In this document: piece after piece, positions 47,405-57,665 of the stretch
How positions within the stretch are numbered: position 1 is the stretch's first letter
Layout of the letters: each line of letters begins with the position of its first letter
Assembly: GCF_002741075.1 (NCBI RefSeq)
Contig: NZ_CP016634.1
Location: 512,501-576,500, forward strand
DNA length: 64,000 nucleotides
Reading direction: 5' to 3'
DNA from: Pseudomonas putida
GTDB taxonomy: Bacteria; Pseudomonadota; Gammaproteobacteria; Pseudomonadales; Pseudomonadaceae
Position numbers and translations under genes: made by a program
The notes under the pieces: generated by a model
The model's input: only the letters and a program-made list of their open reading frames with translations
What the model was told of the DNA's origin: nothing
Databases searched by the model: none

Positions 47405-48415
47405 TTGTCCGCTCAGATCATCGCGATCGACGCAATGGGCGGGGACTTCGGTCCCCGCAGCATTGTTCAGGCAAGTATTGCTTGCCTCTCGGCTACCCCC
47501 TCGCTACACCTGACCCTCGTCGGTCAACCCTCCTTCCTTGAAGATCTTGTCAGCGGCCTGCCGGCTGCGGATCGCGCGCGCCTGCAGATTGTGGCGGCAA
47601 GCGAAGTGGTGGGTATGGACGAGCGGCCATCCCAGGCGTTGCGGGGTAAGCCCGACTCGTCGATGCGCGTCGCCTTGGAGTTGGTGCGCGACGGCAAGGC
47701 GCACGCCTGCGTGAGCGCCGGCAATACCGGTGCGCTGATGGCGCTGTCGCGCTTCGTGCTCAAGACGCTGCCAGGTATCGATCGGCCAGCGATGGTGGCG
47801 GCGATTCCCACTCAGGCAGGCTACTGCCAGTTGCTGGATCTCGGGGCCAATGTCGACTGCAGTGCCGAGAACCTCTACCAGTTCGCCGTGATGGGCTCGG
47901 TTGCCGCCCAGGCGTTGGGTATCCATCGTCCGCGGGTGGCGCTGCTCAATGTCGGCACAGAGGACATCAAGGGCAATCAGCAGGTCAAGCTGGCGGCGAG
48001 CCTTCTGCAGAATGCCCGTGGGCTCAACTATATCGGCTTCGTCGAGGGTGACGGTCTCTACCGTGGTGAGGCCGATGTGGTCGTGTGCGACGGTTTCGTC
48101 GGCAATATCCTGCTCAAGTCCAGCGAAGGTCTGGCCACCATGATCGGTGCGCGCATCGAGGCGCTGTTCAAGGGGAGTGTGTTGGCCCGGGCAGCCGGTG
48201 CCATGGCCATGCCCTTGCTCAAGCGCCTGCAGGCCGACCTGGCCCCGGCGCGGCACAATGGTGCGAGTTTTCTGGGGTTGCAGGGTATCGTCATCAAGAG
48301 TCACGGTTCTGCCGGGGTGCAGGGCTTCCAGAGCGCCATCCAACGGGCGCTGATCGAAATCCAGGAGAACCTGCCGCAACGCCTGCATGGTCGCCTGGAA
48401 GATCTCTTGCTTTAA
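47405..48415 (+). CDS. plsX: Phosphate acyltransferase PlsX
   Basis: 336-residue enzyme making acyl-phosphate from acyl-ACP for phospholipid synthesis (used by PlsY). The N-terminal [13 protein letters not shown] and the [12 protein letters not shown] motifs are present. It begins with TTG at 47405, 3 bp after rpmF, the start common for pseudomonads. Links ribosomal protein genes with the fatty-acid cluster. Confidence 0.96.
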   Translation: MSAQIIAIDAMGGDFGPRSIVQASIACLSATPSLHLTLVGQPSFLEDLVSGLPAADRARLQIVAASEVVGMDERPSQALRGKPDSSMRVALELVRDGKAHACVSAGNTGALMALSRFVLKTLPGIDRPAMVAAIPTQAGYCQLLDLGANVDCSAENLYQFAVMGSVAAQALGIHRPRVALLNVGTEDIKGNQQVKLAASLLQNARGLNYIGFVEGDGLYRGEADVVVCDGFVGNILLKSSEGLATMIGARIEALFKGSVLARAAGAMAMPLLKRLQADLAPARHNGASFLGLQGIVIKSHGSAGVQGFQSAIQRALIEIQENLPQRLHGRLEDLLL

Positions 48416-48539
48416 TTCCCGCCGTGAAATGGTTAAATGTGACCGCTTGGTCTCTTTTCCCATCCAAGTTTTCAGTTTCTGCGTCCAGCCCTTGGCTCGA
48501 CGCACCCTATCCGACGACAAGATCATAAGGGCTTGTTCA

Positions 48540-49478
48540 ATGTCTGCATCCCTCGCATTCGTCTTTCCCGGTCAAGGTTCCCAGTCGCTGGGCATGCTCG
48601 CCGAACTCGGCGCAGAGAAGCCGGTAATCGTCGAGACCTTCAAGGAAGCTTCCGAGGCTCTGGGCTATGACCTGTGGCAACTGGTCCAGCAAGGTCCGGA
48701 AGAGCAACTCAATCAAACCGACAAGACCCAGCCGGCCATCCTCACGGCGTCCATCGCCCTGTGGCGCCTGTGGCTGGAAGAGGGTGGCGCACAGCCGGCC
48801 TTCGTTTCCGGCCACAGCCTGGGTGAGTACAGCGCCTTGGTTGCCGCTGGCAGCCTGAGCTTGAAGGACGCCGTTCGCCTGGTCGAGCGTCGTGGCCAGC
48901 TCATGCAGGAGGCCGTTCCAGCAGGTCATGGTGCCATGGCCGCGATCCTGGGTCTGGATGATGCCGATGTCGTGGCGATCTGTGCTGAAGCGGCTGAAGA
49001 TGAAGTGGTCAGTGCGGTCAACTTCAACTCGCCAGGTCAAGTGGTCATCGCCGGCAACAAAGCTGCGGTCGATCGTGCGATCGAGCTGTGCAAGGCCAAG
49101 GGCGCCAAGCGCGCGCTGCCGCTGGTGGTCAGCGTGCCGTCGCACTGTGCATTGATGAAGCCTGCCGCCGAGCGCTTCGCCGAAGCGGTCAACGCCATCG
49201 AGTGGAAAGCCCCGCAGATTCCGGTCGTGCAGAACGTCACCGCCGCGATCGCCGCCGACCTCACTGCCCTCAAGCACGACCTGCTGGCCCAGCTGTATCA
49301 GCCGGTGCGTTGGGTCGAGTGCGTGCAGACCCTGGCCGCTAATGGCGCGATCAACCTGGTCGAGTGTGGCCCCGGCAAGGTCCTGGCTGGCCTGAACAAG
49401 CGTTGCGCCGATGGCGTGACCACCTACAACCTCAATACCCCTGACGCCGTCGCCGCCACTCGTGCGGCGCTGGCCTGA
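48540..49478 (+). CDS. fabD: Malonyl-CoA:ACP transacylase
   Basis: 312-residue FabD that loads malonate onto AcpP for chain elongation. Nucleophile Ser93 in GHSLGEYSAL, the His of the dyad in PSHCALM, and the VFPGQGSQ start are visible. About 124 bp upstream of it hold a possible separate promoter. It is followed by fabG after 16 bp. Confidence 0.98.
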   Translation: MSASLAFVFPGQGSQSLGMLAELGAEKPVIVETFKEASEALGYDLWQLVQQGPEEQLNQTDKTQPAILTASIALWRLWLEEGGAQPAFVSGHSLGEYSALVAAGSLSLKDAVRLVERRGQLMQEAVPAGHGAMAAILGLDDADVVAICAEAAEDEVVSAVNFNSPGQVVIAGNKAAVDRAIELCKAKGAKRALPLVVSVPSHCALMKPAAERFAEAVNAIEWKAPQIPVVQNVTAAIAADLTALKHDLLAQLYQPVRWVECVQTLAANGAINLVECGPGKVLAGLNKRCADGVTTYNLNTPDAVAATRAALA

Positions 49479-49494
49479 AACTGGAGAAGCTTGC

Positions 49495-50235
49495 ATGAGC
49501 CTGCAAGGTAAAGTTGCCCTGGTCACCGGCGCCAGCCGCGGTATCGGCCAGGCTATCGCCCTGGAACTGGGCCGCCAGGGCGCGACCGTGATCGGCACCG
49601 CTACCTCGGCCTCGGGTGCCGAGCGCATCGCTGCGACCCTGAAGGAGCACGGCATCACCGGCACCGGCATGGAACTGAACGTGACCAGCGACGAGTCGGT
49701 CAGTGCCGTGCTCGCGGCGATCGGTGAGCAGTTCGGCGCACCGGCCATCTTGGTCAACAACGCCGGTATCACCCGTGACAACCTGATGCTGCGCATGAAG
49801 GACGATGAGTGGTTCGACGTGGTCGATACCAACCTCAACAGCCTCTACCGTCTGTCCAAGGGCGTACTGCGCGGCATGACCAAGGCTCGCTGGGGTCGTA
49901 TCATCAGCATCGGCTCGGTCGTTGGCGCCATGGGTAACGTCGGTCAGGTCAACTACGCTGCCGCCAAGGCGGGTCTGGAAGGCTTCAGTCGTGCTCTGGC
50001 GCGTGAAGTGGGCTCGCGTAACATCACCGTCAACTCGGTGACTCCGGGCTTCATCGATACCGATATGACCCGTGAGCTTCCAGAAGCACAGCGCGAAGCC
50101 CTGCAGTCGCAGATTCCGCTGGGCCGCCTGGGTCATGCCGAAGAGATTGCCAAGGTGGTTTCCTTCCTGGCATCCGATGGCGCGGCCTACGTGACTGGTG
50201 CCACCGTGCCGGTCAACGGCGGCATGTACATGTAA
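49495..50235 (+). CDS. fabG: 3-oxoacyl-ACP reductase FabG
   Basis: 246-residue SDR enzyme that reduces beta-ketoacyl-ACP with NADPH. The cofactor motif TGASRGIGQA, NNAG, and the catalytic Ser141, Tyr154 and Lys158 are intact. Full length. It lies between fabD and acpP in the standard order. Confidence 0.98.
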   Translation: MSLQGKVALVTGASRGIGQAIALELGRQGATVIGTATSASGAERIAATLKEHGITGTGMELNVTSDESVSAVLAAIGEQFGAPAILVNNAGITRDNLMLRMKDDEWFDVVDTNLNSLYRLSKGVLRGMTKARWGRIISIGSVVGAMGNVGQVNYAAAKAGLEGFSRALAREVGSRNITVNSVTPGFIDTDMTRELPEAQREALQSQIPLGRLGHAEEIAKVVSFLASDGAAYVTGATVPVNGGMYM

Positions 50236-50277
50236 AAACCTGCAGCACCAATGTGACGGATTGCTTCAAAAAAGTGT

Positions 50278-50306
50278 CATACACGGAGCCTAAAATCCGT
50301 TATAAA
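50278..50306 (+). promoter_or_regulatory. Candidate acpP promoter
   Basis: TATAAA at 50301-50306 is a near-consensus -10; the -35 region 17 bp upstream, CATACA, is weak. It would allow acpP to be expressed at a higher level than the rest of the cluster, with a leader of about 130 nt. Confidence 0.45.
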
Positions 50307-50419
50307 GCTGCAACCAGATTCCAGGCAGAGGGTCAGGTGACTTCGAGATCGGCGCGTTCCGCTTGAAAAGCAGGCGTCTTTCTATAAACTTGGTCACCGG
50401 CCAGCTGCCTGACATATGT

Positions 50420-50441
50420 CCATTAGGAGTGAAAACTAGGT
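50420..50441 (+). promoter_or_regulatory. acpP ribosome-binding region, predicted RgsA target
   Basis: CCATTAGGAGT at 50420-50430 contains the acpP Shine-Dalgarno sequence (AGGAG, 12 bp before ATG). It is identical to an 11-bp stretch on the plus strand at 56610-56620, so the minus-strand RgsA transcript is complementary to it; the match resumes at AAAAC and at AGGTA close to the ATG. Confidence 0.75.
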
Positions 50442-50678
50442 ATGAGCACCATCGAAGAACGCGTCAAGAAAATCGTCGCCGAGCAACTGGGCGTCAAGGA
50501 AGATGAAGTGACTGCTGAGAAGTCCTTCGTCGATGACCTGGGTGCCGATTCGCTTGACACCGTTGAGCTGGTGATGGCTCTGGAAGAGGAATTCGAGACC
50601 GAAATCCCTGACGAAGAAGCCGAGAAGATCACTACCGTTCAAGCTGCTATCGACTACGTCAAAAACCACCAGGTCTAA
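50442..50678 (+). CDS. acpP: Acyl carrier protein
   Basis: 78-residue acidic ACP, the carrier for fatty-acid intermediates and lipid A acyl chains. Phosphopantetheine attachment site Ser37 in [12 protein letters not shown]. Highly expressed, with its own candidate promoter and a terminator after it. Its ribosome-binding region is a predicted pairing site for RgsA. Confidence 0.99.
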   Translation: MSTIEERVKKIVAEQLGVKEDEVTAEKSFVDDLGADSLDTVELVMALEEEFETEIPDEEAEKITTVQAAIDYVKNHQV

Positions 50679-50706
50679 GACGCAGTAGTCGACGCTTCTT
50701 GTCGGG

Positions 50707-50742
50707 AAAAACCGCACTGCCTTTGCCGGCGTGCGGTTTTTT
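50707..50742 (+). terminator. Intrinsic terminator after acpP
   Basis: Stem AACCGCAC / GTGCGGTT with an internal GC-rich loop and six T residues, 28 bp after the acpP stop. It probably limits readthrough so that acpP exceeds fabF. Confidence 0.9.
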
Positions 50743-50830
50743 CTTTGCGAGCACCGAGAGCCTGTTGCCATTTCATTCCATTGCCTGAATGCAATGGCAA
50801 GAGACTCTGTTATTAGAAGAGGAGAGTACT

Positions 50831-52075
50831 GTGTCGCGTAGACGCGTCGTGGTCACCGGTATGGGTATGCTTTCGCCGCTGGGTACCGATGTACCGAGTA
50901 CCTGGCAGGGCATTCTGGCTGGCCGCAGTGGCATTGGGCCGATCGAACACACGGACCTGTCTGCCTATACCACCCGTTTTGGCGGCTCGGTGAAGGGCTT
51001 CGAGGTTGAGCAGTACCTGTCGGCCAAGGAAGCTCGCAAGCTCGATCTGTTCATCCAATACGGCCTGGCGGCCGGTTTCCAGGCGGTGCGCAATGCCGGC
51101 CTGGAGGTCACCGACGCCAATCGTGAGCGCATCGGCGTGGCCATGGGCTCGGGCATCGGTGGTCTGACCAACATCGAAGAAACCAGCCGGACCCTGCACG
51201 ATCAGGGGCCGCGACGGATTTCGCCGTTCTTCGTGCCGGGGTCGATCATCAACATGATTTCTGGTTTCCTGTCGATCCATCTGGGGCTGCAGGGGCCGAA
51301 CTACGCCATCGCCACCGCCTGCACCACCGGTACCCACTGCATCGGTATGGCCGCGCGCAACATCGCCTATGGTGAAGCCGACGTGATGATCGCCGGTGGT
51401 GCCGAAATGGCTGCCTGCGGTCTGGGCATGGGCGGCTTCGGTGCTTCTCGTGCGCTGTCGACACGCAATGATGAGCCGACCCGTGCCAGCCGTCCATGGG
51501 ACAAAGGCCGTGATGGCTTCGTGCTCTCCGATGGTGCTGGTGCACTGGTCCTCGAGGAGCTTGAGCACGCCAAGGCCCGGGGCGCGACCATCTATGCCGA
51601 GTTGGTTGGCTTTGGCATGAGTGGCGATGCCTATCACATGACCTCGCCGCCCGATACGGGTGATGGCGCTGCGCGCTGCATGGCCAATGCCCTGCGTGAT
51701 GCGGGTGTCCAGCCGGAAGAGGTCAGCTACATCAATGCCCACGGTACCTCGACCCCTGCGGGCGACATTGCCGAAGTGGCTGCGATCAAGCGGGTATTCG
51801 GCGAGCATGCCTACAAGCTGGCCGTGAGTTCGACCAAGTCGATGACCGGTCACCTGCTGGGCGCTGCCGGTGCGGTAGAAGCGATCTTCAGCGTGCTGGC
51901 GATCAACAGCCAGATGGCGCCGCCAACCATCAACCTGGACGAGCCGGACGAAGGCTGTGACCTGGACTTCGTGCCTCACGAAGCCCGTAGCATGCCCATC
52001 GACGTGGTGCTGTCCAACTCCTTCGGCTTTGGCGGGACCAACGGTTCGCTGGTGTTCCGCCGGTTCGTCGGCTGA
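50831..52075 (+). CDS. fabF: 3-oxoacyl-ACP synthase II FabF
   Basis: 414-residue elongating condensing enzyme. Catalytic Cys164 in ATACTTGTH, His304 in NAHGTSTP and His341 in GHLLGAAG are the FabF triad. The start is GTG at 50831, preceded by AGAGGAG; an in-frame ATG 42 bp upstream is less likely. The stop overlaps the pabC ATG (TGATG). Confidence 0.98.
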   Translation: MSRRRVVVTGMGMLSPLGTDVPSTWQGILAGRSGIGPIEHTDLSAYTTRFGGSVKGFEVEQYLSAKEARKLDLFIQYGLAAGFQAVRNAGLEVTDANRERIGVAMGSGIGGLTNIEETSRTLHDQGPRRISPFFVPGSIINMISGFLSIHLGLQGPNYAIATACTTGTHCIGMAARNIAYGEADVMIAGGAEMAACGLGMGGFGASRALSTRNDEPTRASRPWDKGRDGFVLSDGAGALVLEELEHAKARGATIYAELVGFGMSGDAYHMTSPPDTGDGAARCMANALRDAGVQPEEVSYINAHGTSTPAGDIAEVAAIKRVFGEHAYKLAVSSTKSMTGHLLGAAGAVEAIFSVLAINSQMAPPTINLDEPDEGCDLDFVPHEARSMPIDVVLSNSFGFGGTNGSLVFRRFVG

Positions 52076-52896
52076 TGCATAGCTGGGTCGACGGCCAGTG
52101 CGCGACTGCACTCAACCTGCAGAACCGCGGCCTGGCCTACGGCGATGGTCTGTTCGAGACCATCGCCGTGCGTGCCGGCAGGCCTAGCCTGCTCACGCTG
52201 CACCTCGATCGCCTGGCGCTGGGTTGCCAGCGGCTGGCGATCGAGGCCGACCTGCCACTGATTCGCGACGAAATCATCGCCTACGCCAGCCAACTCGGTG
52301 AAGGCGTGGCCAAGCTCATTCTCACCCGTGGCGACAGCCTGCGCGGCTACGCACCTGCCGTAGGTGCCGCGCCTCGTCGTATCCTCCAGGGCAACCCGCT
52401 GCCTGCCTATCCTCACGAAAACGCCGAGCACGGCGTACGACTGTTCGACTGCCAAACTCGCCTGGCGGAACAACCGCTGCTGGCTGGCCTCAAACACCTG
52501 AACCGCCTGGAGCAGGTAATGGCCCGTGCGGAGTGGCAAGGCGCCGATCATGCCGAAGGGCTGATGCGCGACATGCGCGGGCGATTGATAGAGGGTGTGT
52601 ACAGCAACCTGTTCCTAGTGTGCGACGGCGTACTGCTGACGGCGGACCTGAGCCGCTGCGGCGTGGCGGGCGTGATGCGGGCGGCATTACTGGAGCAGGC
52701 TGCCGCGAGCGGTATCCCGACTCAGGTGCGCGACCTTGAGCAGGCGCAGCTGGAGCAGGCCGACGAAGTGTTCCTATGCAATAGTGTGTATGGCGTCTGG
52801 CCGGTGCGCGAGTTCGCTGCGCTCAAGCTTGACTGGTCGCCAGGCCCGCTCACCCGTAAACTGCAGGCCGTTGCCCGTACGTTACTGGAAACCTGA
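52075..52896 (+). CDS. pabC: Aminodeoxychorismate lyase
   Basis: 273-residue PLP enzyme (fold type IV) that releases p-aminobenzoate and pyruvate from aminodeoxychorismate, the folate precursor step. The catalytic Lys lies in KHLNRLEQV and the cofactor region is EGVYSNLFL. Its start overlaps the fabF stop, a conserved fusion of folate and fatty-acid genes in Gammaproteobacteria. mltG starts 3 bp later. Confidence 0.95.
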   Translation: MHSWVDGQCATALNLQNRGLAYGDGLFETIAVRAGRPSLLTLHLDRLALGCQRLAIEADLPLIRDEIIAYASQLGEGVAKLILTRGDSLRGYAPAVGAAPRRILQGNPLPAYPHENAEHGVRLFDCQTRLAEQPLLAGLKHLNRLEQVMARAEWQGADHAEGLMRDMRGRLIEGVYSNLFLVCDGVLLTADLSRCGVAGVMRAALLEQAAASGIPTQVRDLEQAQLEQADEVFLCNSVYGVWPVREFAALKLDWSPGPLTRKLQAVARTLLET

Positions 52897-52899
52897 TTC

Positions 52900-54057
52900 G
52901 TGAGACGTAAATTCCTGCTGCTGCTGGAAATGGGGTTGATCCTGGCTGGCCTGGCCGTGGGCTGGTCGGCCTGGAAGGTCAACTCGGTCCTGGAGCAGCC
53001 TCTGCACGTGACGCAGGAGCAACTGCTCGACGTGCCCAGTGGCACTACCCCCAATCGTATGTTCTATCGCATGCAGAGCGATGGGCTGCTCGATGATGCT
53101 GTCTGGCTGCGCCTGTACTGGCGTTTCAATATGGCTGGAACCCCGCTGCACACCGGCGAGTACCGCCTCACCCCGGGCATGACCGTGGCCGAACTATTCG
53201 AAGCCTGGCGTCGTGCCGACGTGGTGCAGTACAACCTGACCCTGGTCGAGGGCTGGACTTTCCGCCAGGTGCGCGCCGCAGTGGCCAAGCACGAGAAGAT
53301 CAAGCATACCCTCGATGGCCTGTCCGACGCCGAGGTGATGGACAAACTGGGGCATACCGGCGTGTTTCCTGAAGGGCGCTTCTTCCCTGACACCTATCGT
53401 TTCGTAAGGGGCATGAGCGATGTCGAACTGCTGCAGCAAGCCTATATGCGCCTGGAAGAGGTCCTGGCCAAAGAGTGGGCCGAGCGGGTCACCGACCTGC
53501 CGTACCGTGACCCGTACCAGGCGCTGATCATGGCGTCTCTGGTGGAGAAGGAAACCGGTATTCCCCAGGAGCGTGGGCAGATCGCCGGCGTGTTCGTGCG
53601 TCGCCTGCGTCTAGGCATGATGCTTCAGACCGACCCGACCGTGATCTACGGCATGGGCGAGCGCTATAACGGCAAGATCACCCGCGCCGATCTGCGCGAG
53701 CCGACGCCCTACAACACTTACACGATGACCGGCTTGCCGCCGACGCCGATCGCCATGGTCGGTCGCGAGGCGATCCATGCCGCGCTGAACCCATCCGATG
53801 GCTCCAGTCTGTATTTCGTCGCCCGCGGCGATGGCAGCCATGTGTTCTCGGATGACCTGGACGATCACAACAGCGCAGTACGTGAATTCCAGCTCAAACG
53901 CCGCTCCGACTACCGCTCCAGCCCCGCGTCGCAGACGCAGCCGGATGCGAGCGAGCAGGCGCCCGTCGAGCCGGGCGTTAGCCCGACCCCCGAGGGCGAT
54001 GCACCTGCCAGCGAACCTGCGCCGAGCGATGCGCCGGCACCTGATGAACAACAGTAA
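52900..54057 (+). CDS. mltG: Endolytic transglycosylase MltG
   Basis: 385-residue membrane-anchored lytic transglycosylase (YceG family) that cuts nascent glycan strands. The N-terminal signal anchor (residues about 5-25), LysM-like region and the catalytic Glu218 in MASLVEKETGIPQERG are visible, same number as in E. coli. The C-terminal 45 residues are a Pro/Ala/Glu-rich tail. GTG start at 52900 just after pabC. Confidence 0.95.
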   Translation: MRRKFLLLLEMGLILAGLAVGWSAWKVNSVLEQPLHVTQEQLLDVPSGTTPNRMFYRMQSDGLLDDAVWLRLYWRFNMAGTPLHTGEYRLTPGMTVAELFEAWRRADVVQYNLTLVEGWTFRQVRAAVAKHEKIKHTLDGLSDAEVMDKLGHTGVFPEGRFFPDTYRFVRGMSDVELLQQAYMRLEEVLAKEWAERVTDLPYRDPYQALIMASLVEKETGIPQERGQIAGVFVRRLRLGMMLQTDPTVIYGMGERYNGKITRADLREPTPYNTYTMTGLPPTPIAMVGREAIHAALNPSDGSSLYFVARGDGSHVFSDDLDDHNSAVREFQLKRRSDYRSSPASQTQPDASEQAPVEPGVSPTPEGDAPASEPAPSDAPAPDEQQ

Positions 54058-55678
<1,621 letters not shown>

Positions 55679-55711
55679 CTTCTTTCGTTTTCTCATGTGT
55701 GCCGTGATTCC

Positions 55712-56497
55712 ATGCTCGTAGATTCCCATTGCCACCTCGATCGTCTGGACCTCAGCGCCCACCAGGGCTCCCTCGATGCTGCGCTGCAGGCGGCCCGCGA
55801 GCGGGGTGTCGGGCATTTTCTGTGTATTGGCGTGAGTGCCGAGAATGCTGGTGCCGTCAAGGCATTGAGCGAGCAGTATGCCGATGTGGATTGCTCAGTA
55901 GGGGTGCACCCGCTGGACCTGGCTCCTGGAGAAACGCCGGCGCTGGAGTGGCTGCTGCGTGAGCTGACCCATCCCCATGTCATCGCTATTGGCGAAACCG
56001 GTCTGGACTACCACTACGAGCCAGAGGCGGCAGCGCTGCAGCAGGCGTCCTTCCGTCTGCACCTGGAGGCATCTCGCCAAACGGGCAAGCCGGTGATCGT
56101 CCATACCCGTGCGGCGCGGACCGACACCCTGGCATTGCTGCGCGAGGCCAATTTGCCTCAGGCCGGTGTGCTGCACTGCTTCACCGAAGACTGGGACATG
56201 GCCCGACAGGCTCTGGACCTGGGCTATTACATCTCCTTGTCAGGCATCGTCACCTTCCGCAATGCGGACGCCCTGCGCGACGTCGCCCGCCAGGTCCCCG
56301 CCGACCGCCTGTTGGTGGAGACCGACTCGCCCTACCTGGCGCCGATTCCGTACCGGGGCAAGCCGAACCTGCCGCAATATGTGCGTGAAGTGGCCGAGTA
56401 CGTGGCGTCGCTGCGAGGCGTCAGCTATGGCCAGCTGGCCGAGCAGACCACGGCCAACTTCAAGCGGCTGTTCCCCCTGGCGCGGGTGGCTGGCTGA
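55712..56497 (+). CDS. tatD: TatD-family deoxyribonuclease
   Basis: 261-residue metal-dependent hydrolase of the TatD family. Metal ligands in VDSHCHLD, GETGLDYHYE (Glu and His), HTR and ETDSP are visible, as expected for a two-metal active site. TatD-type enzymes are 3'-5' DNases involved in repair and DNA fragmentation. The last gene of the fab/holB run; the sRNA RgsA lies downstream on the other strand. Confidence 0.95.
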   Translation: MLVDSHCHLDRLDLSAHQGSLDAALQAARERGVGHFLCIGVSAENAGAVKALSEQYADVDCSVGVHPLDLAPGETPALEWLLRELTHPHVIAIGETGLDYHYEPEAAALQQASFRLHLEASRQTGKPVIVHTRAARTDTLALLREANLPQAGVLHCFTEDWDMARQALDLGYYISLSGIVTFRNADALRDVARQVPADRLLVETDSPYLAPIPYRGKPNLPQYVREVAEYVASLRGVSYGQLAEQTTANFKRLFPLARVAG

Positions 56498-56569
56498 TCG
56501 TTTTGCTTTGACCCTCGAGGTCCCGGTCACTTGCGCCTGGAAGGGGGCGCTCCTGCGTGGGCGCCGGGC

Positions 56570-56605
56570 AAAAAAAACCCGGGTTCTGGGGGGGGAATCC
56601 GGGTT
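56570..56605 (-). terminator. Intrinsic terminator of rgsA
   Basis: On the minus strand the stem AACCCGG / CCGGGTT encloses a C-rich 16-nt loop and is followed by eight T residues (plus-strand A-run 56570-56577). The plus-strand direction has no T-run, so it acts for the minus strand. Confidence 0.85.
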
Positions 56606-56689
56606 AAGACCATTAGGAGTAAAACAAAGGTACCGCGGTCCCTGGGCACCTTTATTGACGCGCCACTTGGGGGGATGCGCCGCGCCAAC
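56570..56689 (-). ncRNA. rgsA: Small RNA RgsA (P16)
   Basis: A predicted sRNA of about 120 nt on the minus strand. A sigmaS-type -10 CAATACTT lies at the right end, and a terminator with eight T residues at the left end; the distance matches the known size of RgsA. In P. aeruginosa RgsA lies next to tatD (PA2959), as here. It is RpoS-dependent and reported to regulate acpP and fis by pairing. The segment complementary to the acpP ribosome-binding region (56610-56632) lies in its middle, next to a self-pairing AAAGGT/ACCTTT stem. Assigned from position, size and target complementarity. Confidence 0.75.
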
Positions 56690-56695
56690 ACTCCA

Positions 56696-56702
56696 AGTAT
56701 TG
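56696..56702 (-). promoter_or_regulatory. Candidate sigmaS promoter of rgsA
   Basis: On the minus strand CAATACTT matches 7 of 8 bases of the sigmaS -10 consensus CTATACTT, with the hallmark C at the upstream end. Transcription would start near 56689-56692. Confidence 0.6.
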
Positions 56703-56824
56703 GTCAGGTTTGGCACAGTGCCAGCGACAATTGGTCGTTTTTTAAACAGATTTGGAATACGCCTTGGAACCATTGGGCCATCCCTGTATGGCCGAGCGTA
56801 TTTCCTGGGGTCGCGAGGGCGCCG

Positions 56825-56867
56825 TTGCACGTATCGTGATACATAGATGCTTGGATGATCCGTGCAA
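56825..56867. promoter_or_regulatory. Candidate operator dyads upstream of the TetR gene
   Basis: Two inverted repeats sit about 60-95 bp before the TetR start: TTGCACG (56825-56831) with CGTGCAA (56861-56867), and a tight GTATC-GT-GATAC dyad at 56831-56842. TetR regulators usually bind dyads near their own promoters; the pairing is a suggestion only. Confidence 0.35.
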
Positions 56868-56920
56868 TTTCCCGCAAGTTAGGCATAATAAACCGCTTCG
56901 ATTGTCATCCAGTCCTTCCT

Positions 56921-57556
56921 ATGCAGAAAGAACCTCGTAAGGTCCGTGAGTTTCGCCGCCGCGAACAAGAGATCCTCGATACCGCGCTCAAGCTGTTTCT
57001 CGAACAAGGGGAAGACAGTGTCACCGTCGAGATGATCGCCGACGCCGTGGGCATCGGCAAAGGCACGATCTACAAGCACTTCAAGTCCAAGGCGGAGATT
57101 TACCTGCGTCTGATGCTCGACTATGAGCGCGACTTGAACGCGCTATTGCATTCGGACGACGTCGACCGTGACAAGGAAGCCCTGTCGCGTGCCTACTTCG
57201 AGTTCCGTATGCGCGATCCGCAGCGCTACCGGTTGTTCGACCGCCTTGAAGAGAAAGTGGTCAAGGGCAACCAGGTGCCGGAGATGGTCGACGAACTGCA
57301 CCGCATCCGTGCCTCAAACTTCGATCGCCTCACCCTGTTGATCAAGGGGCGCATCAGCGAGGGCAAGCTCGAGGACGTGCCGCCGTACTTCCACTATTGT
57401 GCCGCTTGGGCGCTTGTACACGGCGCCGTCGCGCTGTATCACTCGCCGTTTTGGAGCAATGTGCTGGAGGATCAGGAAGGCTTCTTCCAGTTCCTGATGG
57501 ATATTGGCGTACGCATGGGCAATAAGCGTAAACGCGACCCAGAAATCGCGAACTGA
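56921..57556 (+). CDS. TetR/AcrR-family transcriptional regulator
   Basis: 211-residue TetR-family regulator. The N-terminal HTH (residues about 25-55, with SVTVEMIADAVGIGKGTIYKHF) is typical, and the C-terminal all-helical ligand-binding domain follows. The ATG at 56921 was chosen by family length; the frame extends further upstream. P. aeruginosa PA2957 is the positional match. Target genes are unknown; the adjacent radical SAM gene and the upstream dyads are candidates. Confidence 0.88.
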   Translation: MQKEPRKVREFRRREQEILDTALKLFLEQGEDSVTVEMIADAVGIGKGTIYKHFKSKAEIYLRLMLDYERDLNALLHSDDVDRDKEALSRAYFEFRMRDPQRYRLFDRLEEKVVKGNQVPEMVDELHRIRASNFDRLTLLIKGRISEGKLEDVPPYFHYCAAWALVHGAVALYHSPFWSNVLEDQEGFFQFLMDIGVRMGNKRKRDPEIAN

Positions 57557-57603
57557 AGGTCTCTCCGGGCTTTGCCCGGTACCGTCCGGCATTGAGGCTT
57601 GCA

Positions 57604-57629
57604 AAAACCTGATTTTTGAGTCAGGTTTT
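57604..57629. terminator. Hairpin terminator after the TetR gene
   Basis: AAAACCTGA / TCAGGTTTT with an 8-nt loop, about 50 bp after the TetR stop; the ends are A- and T-rich, so it could work in both directions. Confidence 0.75.
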
Positions 57630-57665
57630 GCGGGCCCGATTTTTCCATGCCGGAGTCATTCATTC

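Larger units (their letters stand above)
56498..56920. other. Region between tatD and the TetR gene
   Basis: About 420 bp without a protein gene I accept. It contains the rgsA sRNA on the minus strand, its promoter, and, from 56825 on, dyads that may be operators of the TetR regulator. The part around 56700-56900 is less GC-rich than its surroundings. Confidence 0.6.

Noticed and set aside
56531..56839. 102-codon plus-strand frame between tatD and the TetR gene
   Set aside because: It runs across the rgsA gene in antisense and has a Trp-rich, low-quality sequence with no ribosome-binding site.
56704..56886. 60-codon minus-strand frame starting MPNLREIARIIQ
   Set aside because: It overlaps the rgsA promoter and the TetR upstream region, has no ribosome-binding site, and shows no recognised family. 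Kept as a possibility only.
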